DNA of 64,000 bases from Shewanella salipaludis (GCF_012911865.1 NZ_JAAXYH010000003.1:248001-312000); one strand, 5' to 3'; shown: positions 10,519-19,764, counted from the stretch's first letter. Numbers and translations: made by a program. The notes: generated by a model from the letters alone, not told the origin.

Positions 10519-12000
10519 ATGCAGCCTGCGCCCATTTCTATGTCCCAGCCTAAACAAACACTAGAGCCAGCCTCGACGGCATACCCGAGTTTTCTGCCGG
10601 AAAATACCTTACTGCTCAACGCCGTCGGTGAAGGCATTTATGGCTTCGATCTGGCGGGTAATGCTGTCTTCATCAACCCGGCCGCCGAACGTATGACGGG
10701 TTGGAAGAATGCCGAGCTGCTGGGCAAGAATATCCACGAATGCCACCATCACAGCCATGCCGACGGCAGCCACTATCCCAGGGAAGACTGCCCCATCTTC
10801 AATACACTCAAAGATGGCATCGCCAGGGAAATAGATCAGGATGTCTTCTGGCGCAAAGATGGCAGCAGTTTTCCCGTGCATTACACGTCCACCCCTGTCT
10901 ACAAGGACAATAAGCTGGTGGGAGTAGTGGCGATATTTCGTGATATCAGCATCCAGAAACAGACGGAAGCCTCCCTGAGACAGGCGCTGTCACAGGTACA
11001 GGCCTTATCCGAACGTCTCACCAGCGAGAATCACTATCTGCAGGCCGAACTGGCGGACAAGAGTGGTGACATGGGGATCTCAGGCAAGAGCCCGGCGATA
11101 CAGGAGATGCTCAAACAGATCCAACTGGTCGCCAACACCGACAGCACAGTGCTTATTTGTGGCGAGAATGGGACGGGCAAGGAATTGGTCGCCCGTAACC
11201 TGCATAGATTGAGTCATAGGCGGGATAAGCCGATGATCAGCGTCAATTGCGCCGCCTTCTCGGCCGCATTGCTCGAGAGTGAGCTGTTCGGCCATGAGAA
11301 AGGGGCCTTCACCGGGGCGACCCACAGGCGCAAGGGCCGTTTCGAACTGGCGGATGGGGGCACACTGTTTCTCGACGAGGTGGCCGAGCTGAGCCTGCAA
11401 GCCCAGTCCAAGCTCTTGCGGGTGATCCAGGAACAGACCTTCGAGCGCGTCGGCGGCAGCGACACCCTGAAGGTGGACATACGCCTGGTGGCCGCCAGTC
11501 ACCACAACTTGCTGAAAAGAGTCGAGCAAGGCCTGTTTCGTATGGATCTCTTCTATCGGCTCAACGTCTTTCCCATCAATGTGCCGCCGCTGCGGGAGCG
11601 TCTCGGCGACATTCCCAGCCTGGTGGCGGATATACTCCCTAAACTGAATCATAAGCTGGGCAAGAAAATACGCGCGGTCAGCCAGAAGGGGCTGGCCAAA
11701 TTGGCCTCATATACCTGGCCAGGCAACGTCCGGGAACTGCAGAACCTGCTCGAGCGAGAAGCCATACTGGCCCAGGGCGAACTCTTGCACATAGGCACCA
11801 TGCCCAGCACCTCCTCCCCCCAGACGGGCGCACTGCCAACCTTGGCCGAGGCCGAAGCGGCACTGATCCTGCGTACCCTGAAACAGCTCAACTGGCGCAT
11901 CGCCGGCGACAAGGGGGCCGCCAGGCTCTTGGGGGTGCCGCCCAGCACCCTGAGATCCCGGATGCAAAAACTGGGGATCCAAAGGCAAGCATCAGAGTAA
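10519..12000 (+). CDS. PAS-domain sigma-54-dependent transcriptional activator
   Basis: Enhancer-binding protein that opens sigma-54 promoters with ATP. Order: a PAS domain (about NAVGEGIYGFDLAGNAVFINPAAERMTGW) with a His-rich insert (HECHHHSHADGSHYPREDCP) that also holds cysteines and could bind a metal or cofactor; a short coiled coil; an AAA+ domain with Walker A GENGTGKE, GAFTGA loop and Walker B GGTLFLDE; and a Fis-type helix-turn-helix at the C-terminus. The start is uncertain: ATGs at 10438, 10519 and 10540 are in frame and none has a strong Shine-Dalgarno sequence. I choose 10519 because a likely regulatory palindrome lies upstream of it. It directly precedes ccoG, its probable target. 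Confidence 0.9.
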   Translation: MQPAPISMSQPKQTLEPASTAYPSFLPENTLLLNAVGEGIYGFDLAGNAVFINPAAERMTGWKNAELLGKNIHECHHHSHADGSHYPREDCPIFNTLKDGIAREIDQDVFWRKDGSSFPVHYTSTPVYKDNKLVGVVAIFRDISIQKQTEASLRQALSQVQALSERLTSENHYLQAELADKSGDMGISGKSPAIQEMLKQIQLVANTDSTVLICGENGTGKELVARNLHRLSHRRDKPMISVNCAAFSAALLESELFGHEKGAFTGATHRRKGRFELADGGTLFLDEVAELSLQAQSKLLRVIQEQTFERVGGSDTLKVDIRLVAASHHNLLKRVEQGLFRMDLFYRLNVFPINVPPLRERLGDIPSLVADILPKLNHKLGKKIRAVSQKGLAKLASYTWPGNVRELQNLLEREAILAQGELLHIGTMPSTSSPQTGALPTLAEAEAALILRTLKQLNWRIAGDKGAARLLGVPPSTLRSRMQKLGIQRQASE

Positions 12001-12005
12001 AAACA

Positions 12006-12033
12006 CGATATATCGCCAATACGCGACATATCG
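12006..12033. promoter_or_regulatory. Paired palindromes, probable enhancer sites for the sigma-54 activator
   Basis: CGATATATCG (12006-12015) and CGACATATCG (12024-12033) lie 18 bp apart, centre to centre, about 70-95 bp upstream of the sigma-54-type promoter of ccoG. The same core occurs before the activator gene. Spacing and position fit enhancer sites; binding is inferred. Confidence 0.6.
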
Positions 12034-12098
12034 TGTCACAAGTCTGGTCTACTGAATTTAAAATTCAGTAAAATCAATGCGATACAACAAATTCATTG

Positions 12099-12115
12099 TT
12101 GGCCCGCGATTTGCT
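12099..12115 (+). promoter_or_regulatory. Sigma-54-type promoter of ccoG
   Basis: TTGGCCCGCGATTTGCT matches the -24/-12 consensus: GG and GC are exactly ten bases apart and the flanking TTGGC and TTTGCT agree. It lies 42 bases before the ccoG start and downstream of a gene for a sigma-54 activator. Confidence 0.75.
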
Positions 12116-12156
12116 CTGACTCCTGATAATTCGTATGCAATACTTCAGGAAACCTT

Positions 12157-13623
12157 ATGTCGAATCACAACCCCTCCCCCAGCCCCAGCCAGAGCCAGAG
12201 CCAGGGCCAGGGCCAGGGCCAGGTGCAGCAAGCCATTCCCCGTGCCATTCAGCAAACAATTCCAATCGTCCAGCTCGAGCCCGGCGGCGGCAAGATCCAC
12301 TTCAGGGAGCAGAAAGGCGATTTCCAGCGATTGCGCACCCGGCTCAACAGCCTGCTGGTGTGCCTATTCCTGTTCATTCCCTTCCTGAACTACCAGGGAC
12401 ACCAGGCCATTCTGTTCGACATAGTGCAGCAACAGTTTTTCTTCTTCGGTATCAGCCTCTGGCCCCAGGATTTCACTCTGCTGGCCTGGGTATTCATCAT
12501 CGCCGCCTTCGCTCTCTTCTTCGTCACTGTCTTCTGGGGGCGGGTCTGGTGTGGCTATCTCTGCCCACAGACGGCCTGGACCTTCATGTTTTCCTGGATA
12601 GAAAACCGTATCGTGGGCAACAGCAACAACCGCAAGGCATTGGATAAGGCGCCCTGGAGCCTGGCCAAGTTCAGGAAACGCCTGGCCAAGCATAGCCTCT
12701 GGGGACTGATGGCCTTGTTGACCGGCTGTGGTTTCATAGGTTACTTCATTCCCGCTCGCGAACTCTATGTCGACATCTTCAGTTTCAGCGCCGGCTTCTG
12801 GGTCACCTCCTGGGTATGGTTCTTCGCCCTCTGCACCTATCTCAATGCGGGTTGGATGCGGGAGATGATGTGCCTGCACTGCTGCCCCTATGCCAGATTC
12901 CAGTCGGTGATGTTCGACGCCAATACCAAGACAGTGACCTATGATGCCGCCAGGGGTGAAGCCAGGGGACCGAGAAAACGCAAACAGGAGACCCAGCTGG
13001 GCGATTGCGTCGACTGTAACCTGTGTGTCGATGTCTGCCCGACCGGCATAGACATACGCAACGGCCTGCAGTACGAGTGCATCAACTGTGGCGCCTGTGT
13101 CGACGCCTGCAATCAAACCATGGAGAAATTCGGCTATCCTCTCAATCTGATAAGCTACGCCAGCGAGAATCAACTCAAGGGCCAGAAGCATGTCATCTGG
13201 CGCTCACCGAGATTCCTTGGCTATGGCGCCGCCGTGTTGATCATGCTGATCATCCTGGGGCTGGACATGCGCAGCCGCAGCGAGATCCAACTGAACGTGA
13301 TCCGGGATCGCCAGAGCCTGTACAGGGAAACCCTGGACGAGATGATAGAAAACAGTTACCGGCTCAAGATACGCAACAAGACCCAGCAGGACAGGGAGTA
13401 TCAGTTGCAACTCGGCGGCAACCCTCAGTATCGGCTGCTGGCCGACGCCAGGCTGCTGATCCATGCAGGTGAACAGCTGGACTACCCCATCACGGTTCAG
13501 GCACCGAGTGCCGCCCTGGATACGAGTCGTCAAACCATAGACTTTATCGTCACAGACATGGACATGGACGCAAACGGCCAGGCCCCGAGCGTCTCTCAAT
13601 CCTCGAGCTTCTTCAGCCACTGA
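12157..13623 (+). CDS. ccoG: Cytochrome c oxidase accessory protein CcoG (RdxA/FixG family)
   Basis: Membrane iron-sulfur protein needed for assembly of cbb3-type oxidase, thought to reduce copper for the CcoN site. It has 488 residues: a low-complexity Ser/Gln/Gly N-terminus, about five hydrophobic segments, the membrane-edge cysteines VWCGYLCPQTAW and MCLHCCPYARFQ, two ferredoxin-type clusters (CVDCNLCVDVCPTGID and CINCGACVDACNQ) and a C-terminal Ig-like FixG domain. The N-terminal QSQSQGQGQGQ comes from a 6-bp DNA repeat (12181-12222). No cco structural genes are present in this window, so the gene is separated from its usual partners. Expression is probably sigma-54 dependent. Confidence 0.93.
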   Translation: MSNHNPSPSPSQSQSQGQGQGQVQQAIPRAIQQTIPIVQLEPGGGKIHFREQKGDFQRLRTRLNSLLVCLFLFIPFLNYQGHQAILFDIVQQQFFFFGISLWPQDFTLLAWVFIIAAFALFFVTVFWGRVWCGYLCPQTAWTFMFSWIENRIVGNSNNRKALDKAPWSLAKFRKRLAKHSLWGLMALLTGCGFIGYFIPARELYVDIFSFSAGFWVTSWVWFFALCTYLNAGWMREMMCLHCCPYARFQSVMFDANTKTVTYDAARGEARGPRKRKQETQLGDCVDCNLCVDVCPTGIDIRNGLQYECINCGACVDACNQTMEKFGYPLNLISYASENQLKGQKHVIWRSPRFLGYGAAVLIMLIILGLDMRSRSEIQLNVIRDRQSLYRETLDEMIENSYRLKIRNKTQQDREYQLQLGGNPQYRLLADARLLIHAGEQLDYPITVQAPSAALDTSRQTIDFIVTDMDMDANGQAPSVSQSSSFFSH

Positions 13624-13641
13624 GCCGCCGACTTAGCCCCA

Positions 13642-13706
13642 CCGGCTCGGACCCGGCCCCTCTCGCCCAGGTGCATAGTGCAAACTATGCACCCGGGTCG
13701 AGCCGG
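13642..13706. repeat. Nested inverted repeat downstream of ccoG
   Basis: An inner perfect 10-bp stem (GGTGCATAGT and ACTATGCACC, loop GCAA) sits inside an outer arm pair (CCGGCTCGGACCCGG against CCGGGTCGAGCCGG, one bulged base). No T-run follows, so it is not a simple terminator. It may stabilise the 3' end of the ccoG transcript. Confidence 0.6.
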
Positions 13707-13754
13707 CTGGCCATTCCACAGACTGACCATTTGCATCCCACAACTCACTGCCGC

Positions 13755-13795
13755 AGCCGCTGCCGGGACCAGGTTGGCGGCCGACGGCTTTTTTT
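13755..13795 (+). terminator. Probable terminator of ccoG
   Basis: An imperfect GC-rich hairpin (AGCCG...CCG pairing with CGG...CGGCT) is followed by T7. It lies about 130 bases after the ccoG stop. Confidence 0.6.
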
Positions 13796-13892
13796 CACTC
13801 TGGCATTGCCTCCCAAGTCATTCCACACTAATCTAAACAACTGTTTTATTTTATAATAACAATAATAAGCTTCGCGGCCAGAGGTAACAGAA

Positions 13893-15488
13893 ATGCCCTA
13901 TGATATAGATACTAAGCTGACATTGAGCCAATATCCGTCCCTGATCGACCTCATAGAACAGAGCTGCGAGCGTTATCAAGATAAGCCCGCCTATATCTGC
14001 CAGGACAAGTGCAGCAGTTTCACCGAGATAGAAACTCTGTCGCGTCATTTCGCCGCCTACCTGCAGCACAGGACAGAGCTGAAGCCGGGGGATAGAATCG
14101 CCATCCAACTCCCCAACATCACCCAGTTTGTGATCGCCGCCTATGGCGCCATCCGCGCTGGATTGGTGTTGGTCAACACCAATCCCCTCTATACCGAGCG
14201 GGAACTCATCCACCAGTTCAATGATTCGGGTGCCAAGGCACTGGTGGTGCTGTCGGATCTGCTGCCGACCCTGGCCAAGGTGATCAACAGTACCCGGCTG
14301 AGCCTGGTGATCTCCACCCATCTGCAGGATCTTATCTCCCCCCAGATACACCCCAAGACGGGACTGAAAAATGTCGAGTTTTGCCGGGTGCTCGCCGAGG
14401 GAGCCAAGCTGGCATATAGCCGCTGCCATGCTACCCAAGACAGCTTGGCGGCACTGCAATACACGGGCGGCACCACGGGCCTGTCCAAGGGAGCCATGCT
14501 GAGCCACGGCAACCTGATTGCCAATGCACTGCAGTGCAGATCGCGCCTGGGTGATACGCTGGTCGAAGGTGAAGGCATCTATGTTGCGCCCTTGCCGGTT
14601 TACCACATCTACGCCTTCCTGCTCAATCTGGTGCTGTTTTTCGAGCGCGGCGCCTGCTCCCTGTTGATCGCCAATCCAAGGGACATAGGGGCGCTGATAA
14701 AGACACTGGCCAAATATCCCTTCACCGGGTTTGCCGGGCTCAACACCCTGTTCGTCGCCCTATGCCATCAGCAGGAATTCAAGGCACTGGACTTCAGTCA
14801 CCTCAAGCTCACCATCTCAGGCGGCACCGCCTTGACCCAGACGGCGGCCAGCCTATGGCAACAGATCACGGGCTGCACCATTTCCGAAGGCTATGGCCTG
14901 TCCGAGACTTCCCCAGTGGTAACACTCAACGCCCCTGGCCAGGAACAACTGGGCACCATAGGCAAGCCTTTGCTGGAAACCCGGGTGAAACTGCTGGATG
15001 AGGAAGGCCATGAAGTCGCCCCTGGGCAGGCCGGCGAGCTAGCGGTGAAAGGCCCACAGGTGATGCAGGGCTATTGGCAGCAGCCGGAAGAAACCGCGGC
15101 AGTGATGACTCAGGATGGTTTCTTCAAGACAGGGGATATTGCCATGGTCACGGCCGCCGGCCTGTACAAGATAGTCGACCGCAAGAAGGACATGATCATA
15201 GTCTCGGGCTTCAACGTCTACCCCAACGAGGTAGAGGAAGTCTTGAGCCGTCATGCCAGCGTGCTCGAATGTGCCGTGATTGGGGTCGAGGATGAAATCA
15301 CGGGCGAAGCCGTGAAAGCCTTCATAGTGCCGGCGGCCCCCGAGTTCGAAGCGGCCGCGACCGAGGCGCAGTTACTCGCCCATTGCCGTGAAGAACTGGC
15401 GGCCTATAAGATCCCGAAAATTATCGAATTCGTGCCGCAACTGCCCAAGAGTACCGTCGGCAAGATACTCAGGCGGGCCTTGCGCTAA
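13893..15488 (+). CDS. Long-chain fatty acid-CoA ligase (FadD-like AMP-binding enzyme)
   Basis: Activates a carboxylic acid to its acyl-CoA through an acyl-adenylate. The 531 residues contain the AMP-binding P-loop YTGGTTGLSKGAMLSHGN near residue 190, the GYGLSETSP motif near 335, the hinge GLYKIVDRKKDMIIVSGFNVYP and the C-terminal catalytic lysine in PKSTVGKILRR. Overall it resembles FadD (about 561 residues in E. coli); chain-length preference is not visible. AGAGG precedes the start. It stands alone, so beta-oxidation is only the most likely pathway. Confidence 0.9.
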   Translation: MPYDIDTKLTLSQYPSLIDLIEQSCERYQDKPAYICQDKCSSFTEIETLSRHFAAYLQHRTELKPGDRIAIQLPNITQFVIAAYGAIRAGLVLVNTNPLYTERELIHQFNDSGAKALVVLSDLLPTLAKVINSTRLSLVISTHLQDLISPQIHPKTGLKNVEFCRVLAEGAKLAYSRCHATQDSLAALQYTGGTTGLSKGAMLSHGNLIANALQCRSRLGDTLVEGEGIYVAPLPVYHIYAFLLNLVLFFERGACSLLIANPRDIGALIKTLAKYPFTGFAGLNTLFVALCHQQEFKALDFSHLKLTISGGTALTQTAASLWQQITGCTISEGYGLSETSPVVTLNAPGQEQLGTIGKPLLETRVKLLDEEGHEVAPGQAGELAVKGPQVMQGYWQQPEETAAVMTQDGFFKTGDIAMVTAAGLYKIVDRKKDMIIVSGFNVYPNEVEEVLSRHASVLECAVIGVEDEITGEAVKAFIVPAAPEFEAAATEAQLLAHCREELAAYKIPKIIEFVPQLPKSTVGKILRRALR

Positions 15489-15564
15489 GGCCTATCGACG
15501 CCATCAGCAGCACGGCGCCGCATTTTCCGCTCTCAAGCTTCCCCAAAACCCAGCAAAACTCAGC

Positions 15565-15592
15565 AAAAAAAAAGCCGGCTCAGTGAGCCGGC
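15565..15592 (-). terminator. Intrinsic terminator of the DUF3103 gene
   Basis: Stem GCCGGCTC and GAGCCGGC with loop AGT; on the minus strand it is followed by a run of nine T. It lies about 45 bases after the gene's stop. Confidence 0.85.
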
Positions 15593-15637
15593 CTTGTCAT
15601 ACAGTAACGGCCAGAGGCGCAGCGCGCCTCCGGCGGC

Positions 15638-16789
15638 TTAACGAGGTTGAATGATCAAAGGTTCGAAGGTCGCAGTGGCATTGGCACTGGCGCCCTTACG
15701 TCCAAGATATTGCTGGCCTTCCATCAAGGTGTAGTAGACATCGACATAGTCATCGTCGTTGGTAAACCAGGCATCTGGCATGGCGCTCAGGATGCCATTG
15801 GTGATCTGGGGGATGATGGCGAATTGCTGCACCTCGGGATCCGGGATCAGCTTCATGATGGCCGTCGCCGCCTCCAGCAACTTACTGGCCAGATCCTTGT
15901 AGTTGGTACCATCGTCATGCTCCATCAGTATCATGTCGGCAGCGCCCCAACGATAGCGATCCCAGTGGATCACCACCTGATTGGGGTAGTAGCTGGACTC
16001 GGCGTAATCCAGATAAGGCATTTCTACCACATCCAGCATGGGCTCATCGCGGCTGGGATCGACCCCGGTGACTATGCCATAGATCTCGGCCTTGCCCGAT
16101 ATCCAGGGTTCCATATCGTCCTGCAGGCTGATCTCCTTGATCAGCGTCGTCGAAATGGGGTTGGTCTCCGCCAGCGTCGTCAGGCTGAGCGCCTTGGCCT
16201 GAGCCGTTCCATCGGCCAGATGGGCGGCGAAGGTTTGGCGCATCTGCTCCATACCCGCCTGAAAGGCTTTTTTCTCATCCAAACCTATGACGAACACAGG
16301 CTGATCAGGCAGATTATAGACATCCAACTGATGAATATTGCCCTGTACATCGAAGGCCTCGATATAATCCCAATGGCTGTCATCGCCATCCGGGGCGTAG
16401 GCAAACAGCGGATTCTCGCCCTGTTGCCAATCGGCAACCATGGACTCATCGGCCAGGCGCAGCTGTACCAGTGAATCTTGCATCTCATCCAAGCCCTTGG
16501 CATGGCGAATATGCTGATCGGCCTGGCGCAACGTCTTACCGTTCACCGTACTGCCAGACAGTAACTCATCAGCATTTATCACTAGATCATACTGGGTAAT
16601 CTTCTCACGCAATATGGGAGCCAACTTGGCGTACTGAGCACTGATATTCAGGGCTATGTCACGCTTGCTGTCGGCGAGATTGACCTGGGTATCGGCGAGA
16701 CGAAAATCGGCGGCTTCTCTGTCCTTGGCTTGTACCGCCAGTGACGAAGCAGATAATAACAATATCAGGGTAGATGTTATTTTTTTCAT
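15638..16789 (-). CDS. DUF3103-like secreted protein
   Basis: A 383-residue exported protein of unknown function. A clear signal peptide (MKKITSTLILLLSASSLAVQA) precedes a soluble mature part rich in acidic residues, with stretches such as VVIHWDRYRWGAADMILMEHDD and WFTNDDDYVDVYYTLMEG. The overall layout recalls the DUF3103 family of Vibrio and Shewanella, an assignment from memory that a profile search should confirm. The start has AGGAAC eight bases upstream. Single gene with its own terminator. Confidence 0.65.
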   Translation of the reverse strand: MKKITSTLILLLSASSLAVQAKDREAADFRLADTQVNLADSKRDIALNISAQYAKLAPILREKITQYDLVINADELLSGSTVNGKTLRQADQHIRHAKGLDEMQDSLVQLRLADESMVADWQQGENPLFAYAPDGDDSHWDYIEAFDVQGNIHQLDVYNLPDQPVFVIGLDEKKAFQAGMEQMRQTFAAHLADGTAQAKALSLTTLAETNPISTTLIKEISLQDDMEPWISGKAEIYGIVTGVDPSRDEPMLDVVEMPYLDYAESSYYPNQVVIHWDRYRWGAADMILMEHDDGTNYKDLASKLLEAATAIMKLIPDPEVQQFAIIPQITNGILSAMPDAWFTNDDDYVDVYYTLMEGQQYLGRKGASANATATFEPLIIQPR

Positions 16790-17360
16790 GTAAGTTCCTA
16801 TAAATTATTGTAAATGAGGCATCCAAACCTCGGGTGATATACCAGCATATGTCGAAGAAGATGTAAACAGAATGCAACGCATTTTCATTGCCCAAGATCC
16901 ACTGCCCCTATGCAGTTAAAACAACATCGACATTGGCACCCGAAAAAAAAATAAGCCTAAACAAAAACATCTGCAGCACCGAACCACAAGGTTCAAACGC
17001 CAACAATGAAAATAGTTAAATACTCTTTACAATTAAATATTTACAGCATGAAAAACTGTTTGAAATGAAATTCAGATATAAGCAACAGCACAGGATACGG
17101 CGCCAGAGCGGAAGCCGAATGCCAGGGAATAGGCTTATGCTGGGTTGATGACGCTTCGGGCATGGCTTTTGTCTATGGCATTCGCCTATGGCTATGCCAC
17201 GCCAAACAGGCCGCGAGGCGCGGCTGAGCCAAGGGGGCTTTCCGGGCAAAGACACTGAGCCCGGCTCATTGCGGCTCAGATCATCGCGGCTCAGAGCATC
17301 ACAATCCAGATCATTGCAACCCGGATCGCTGCGACTCAGGCCCCCCAAGCCATACGCCGC
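16790..17360. other. Intergenic region with degenerate tandem repeat
   Basis: No convincing gene. The left half is AT-rich and should hold the DUF3103 promoter. The right end contains a degenerate 15-bp tandem repeat (see 17271-17342). Confidence 0.5.
17271..17342. repeat. Degenerate 15-bp tandem repeat
   Basis: About five 15-bp units resembling GCGGCTCAGATCATC, each differing at several positions, immediately downstream of the ABC exporter stop codon. On the minus strand they read as loose pentapeptides, but no supported gene contains them. Confidence 0.6.
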
Positions 17361-19238
17361 CTAAGCCGGGCTAGAGGGCGCCTCGGTCAACAGCTGCAGG
17401 CTGGCAAACTCGCGATAGAGATCATTGCTGCTCATCAACTGTTCATGGGTACCGCTGGCAACCAAATGGCCCTTATCGAACACCAGGATGCGGTCGGCGT
17501 TGACGACTGTCGAGAGCCTATGGGCTATGATGAGGGTGGTCTTGTTCTGCATCAGGCTATCGAGCGCCTGCTTGACTTTCTGTTCGCTGATGGCATCCAG
17601 GGCACTGGTGGCCTCATCGAGCAGGAGTATGGGCCTGTCGGCCAGTATCGCCCTGGCGATGGCGATGCGCTGCTTCTGTCCGCCCGATAACCGCACGCCT
17701 CGCTCCCCCAAATAGGTTTGGTAACCTTCGCTGAACTCGCTGATGAATTCATGGGCCCTGGCGGCGATGCAGGCCTGGATGACCTCCTGCTCGCTGGCAT
17801 CTATCCGGCCATAGCGCACATTCTCCAGCACACTGGTGGCGAAGATCACCGCCTCCTGAGGTACCAGGGCGAACTGCTGCCTGAGCACCGCAGGGGCGAG
17901 ATCGGCTATGTCTATGCCATCCAGGCTGATACTGCCCTGGCTCGGCACATAGAAACGCTGCAATAACTGGAACAGGGTACTCTTACCGGCACCGCTCGGG
18001 CCCACCAATGCCACCCGCTCGCCGGGACTGACCCGAAACTCGACCCCGGAGATCACCGCCTGTGTCCCTTGGCTCGGATAGGCAAAATGCAAGTCGGTCA
18101 GCTTGAGCTCGCCGCGAACCGGCGCAGCCAATGCCTTGGGCCTGGCCGGAGCAGGAATATCGACCGGGGCTTCGAGCAGTTCGAGCAGCCGCTCCGTGGC
18201 CCCGGAGGCACGCTGAATATCGCCTATCACCTCCCCTATGGTCGCCACGGCCCCCGCCACCAGCACGGCATAAAACATGAAGGCCGTGAGTTCACCGCCT
18301 GTCATGCTGCCGGCCATCACATCCAGGGCACCGACCCAGGTCACCAGGGCCATGGCCCCTATGCTCAAGAACATCACACTGGAGATCAACACGGCACGAT
18401 AGCCGATCCTCGCCTTGGCCGCCGACATCACCTCTTCGACCCTGACACCGAAGTGCCGCCTGTCCTCGGCTTCATGACCGTAGGACTGGACAGTATGTAT
18501 CTCATGCAGGCTTTCATCCACATAGGCGCCGAGATCTGCGACCCTGTCCTGGCTCTGGCGGGCGAGTCTGCGCACCTTGCGACCGAAGAAGCTCACCGGG
18601 CCAAGCACCAGAGGCACCGCCAGCAATACCAGCAGGGTCATCTTGACGCTGGTCACCCCCATCATCACCAAGCCCCCCAGGACAGTCACCCCGGAACGCA
18701 GCGCCATCGACAGGCTGGAGCCCACCACGGTTTGCAGCAGGGTGGTATCCGCGGTGAAGCGGGAGATCACCTCACCCGTGCGCAAGTTGGCGTAGAAGGT
18801 CGGCGACAGGGTCAACAGATGGTTATAGACCTTGATGCGAATGTCGGCGCTGATGCGCTCCCCCAGCCAGCTCATCAGATAGAAACGGCAAAACACGGCG
18901 CCGGCGCTCACGGCGGTGATGCCCAACAACAGGAAGATGCTCCGGGCCAGGCGCGCGCCGCTGTCCCCACCGAAGCCCTCGTCGACCAACAGCCGTACCC
19001 CCTGCCCCAGCGACAGCCAGGCCAGAGAACCGATAAATAAAAACACCACGGCGGCCAAGACCTTGAGTTTATAGGGTGCCAGAAAACCTGCTATCCAAGG
19101 CAGCACAGATTTATAGCCGGCATCTTTGCCCCGACCCGGTGTTGGGCCCGAGCCTGTGTCGGCAAGCCGGGCGGCAGGGTTGCGACCGGCGGCTTCGGCA
19201 GCGGCCCCGCTCTGACTGGAGGTTAAATGTTGGCTCAC
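17361..19238 (-). CDS. ABC exporter, fused permease and ATPase (MsbA/ABCB type)
   Basis: A 625-residue half-transporter that should work as a homodimer in the inner membrane. A hydrophilic N-terminal extension of about 45 residues precedes a six-helix exporter domain, then the nucleotide-binding domain with Walker A LVGPSGAGKST, Q-loop in FALVPQEAV, signature LSGGQKQRIAIARA, Walker B PILLLDEATSALD and the switch His in IAHRLSTV. It starts with GTG preceded by AAGGA. The substrate (lipid, peptide or drug) cannot be read from sequence. It lacks the gene context expected of msbA (no lpxK), so I do not use that symbol. Confidence 0.9.
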   Translation of the reverse strand: MSQHLTSSQSGAAAEAAGRNPAARLADTGSGPTPGRGKDAGYKSVLPWIAGFLAPYKLKVLAAVVFLFIGSLAWLSLGQGVRLLVDEGFGGDSGARLARSIFLLLGITAVSAGAVFCRFYLMSWLGERISADIRIKVYNHLLTLSPTFYANLRTGEVISRFTADTTLLQTVVGSSLSMALRSGVTVLGGLVMMGVTSVKMTLLVLLAVPLVLGPVSFFGRKVRRLARQSQDRVADLGAYVDESLHEIHTVQSYGHEAEDRRHFGVRVEEVMSAAKARIGYRAVLISSVMFLSIGAMALVTWVGALDVMAGSMTGGELTAFMFYAVLVAGAVATIGEVIGDIQRASGATERLLELLEAPVDIPAPARPKALAAPVRGELKLTDLHFAYPSQGTQAVISGVEFRVSPGERVALVGPSGAGKSTLFQLLQRFYVPSQGSISLDGIDIADLAPAVLRQQFALVPQEAVIFATSVLENVRYGRIDASEQEVIQACIAARAHEFISEFSEGYQTYLGERGVRLSGGQKQRIAIARAILADRPILLLDEATSALDAISEQKVKQALDSLMQNKTTLIIAHRLSTVVNADRILVFDKGHLVASGTHEQLMSSNDLYREFASLQLLTEAPSSPA

Positions 19239-19431
19239 CTTGGCAATCCTTTAGGTAACATACTGATGTAGCAGCGGGAAGATCACTATACCTTAAGTTT
19301 AACCGCCCAGGCGAGCCTGTATCAGGGCAAATCCGGCTCAGGGCTTCACCGGCAGGAGGCTTTTGCTTTATAGTACAAGTAAGTACACAGATTGTAGCGA
19401 CAGTCATCCCAGCCGTGAGTAATGCATCCAG

Positions 19432-19764
19432 ATGAAGAGCAACATTTCCAGCGAAACCCAAGAACAGGCCTTGAAACTGGCCAGAGCCACCCAAAGCCAG
19501 GGGCAAACCAAGGAGCAGACCAGGCTGATTGCCCAGGGGATAGAGAAAGGCATCGCCGAGTACAAGAAATTGCACAAGGCGAAGGCCAGGGAGAGGGATA
19601 AACTGCGTAAACAGCAACTCAAGTCCAAGAGTCGCAGCGGCGATAGCAGCCAGGAGCAGGAGGCAGCACTGCCGCAGCCCCGGGCCGGCGGCCGGTTACC
19701 CTGGGTCTTGCTTGGGCTCAGCTGGGCAGGCTTCATCGCCTTCCTGCTGTTCAGTCATGGCTAA
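19432..19764 (+). CDS. DUF2956 family protein
   Basis: A 110-residue protein: a charged, Gln/Lys-rich, probably helical cytoplasmic part (SSETQEQALKLARATQSQGQ, then TRLIAQGIEKGIAEYKKLHKAKARERDK) followed by a single C-terminal membrane segment (LPWVLLGLSWAGFIAFLLF). The sequence fits DUF2956, found in Vibrio and Shewanella; no function is known. The topology suggests a tail-anchored inner-membrane protein. No strong ribosome binding site precedes the ATG. Confidence 0.8.
   Translation: MKSNISSETQEQALKLARATQSQGQTKEQTRLIAQGIEKGIAEYKKLHKAKARERDKLRKQQLKSKSRSGDSSQEQEAALPQPRAGGRLPWVLLGLSWAGFIAFLLFSHG

Noticed and set aside
12051..12069. Palindrome with arms ACTGAATTT and AAATTCAGT as terminator of the activator gene
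   Set aside because: No T-run and an AT-only centre; it may be regulatory, but nothing supports a specific role.
17016..17348. Minus-strand frame of 110 codons after the ABC exporter
   Set aside because: Composed of a degenerate tandem repeat and Cys-rich low-complexity sequence, without ribosome binding site.
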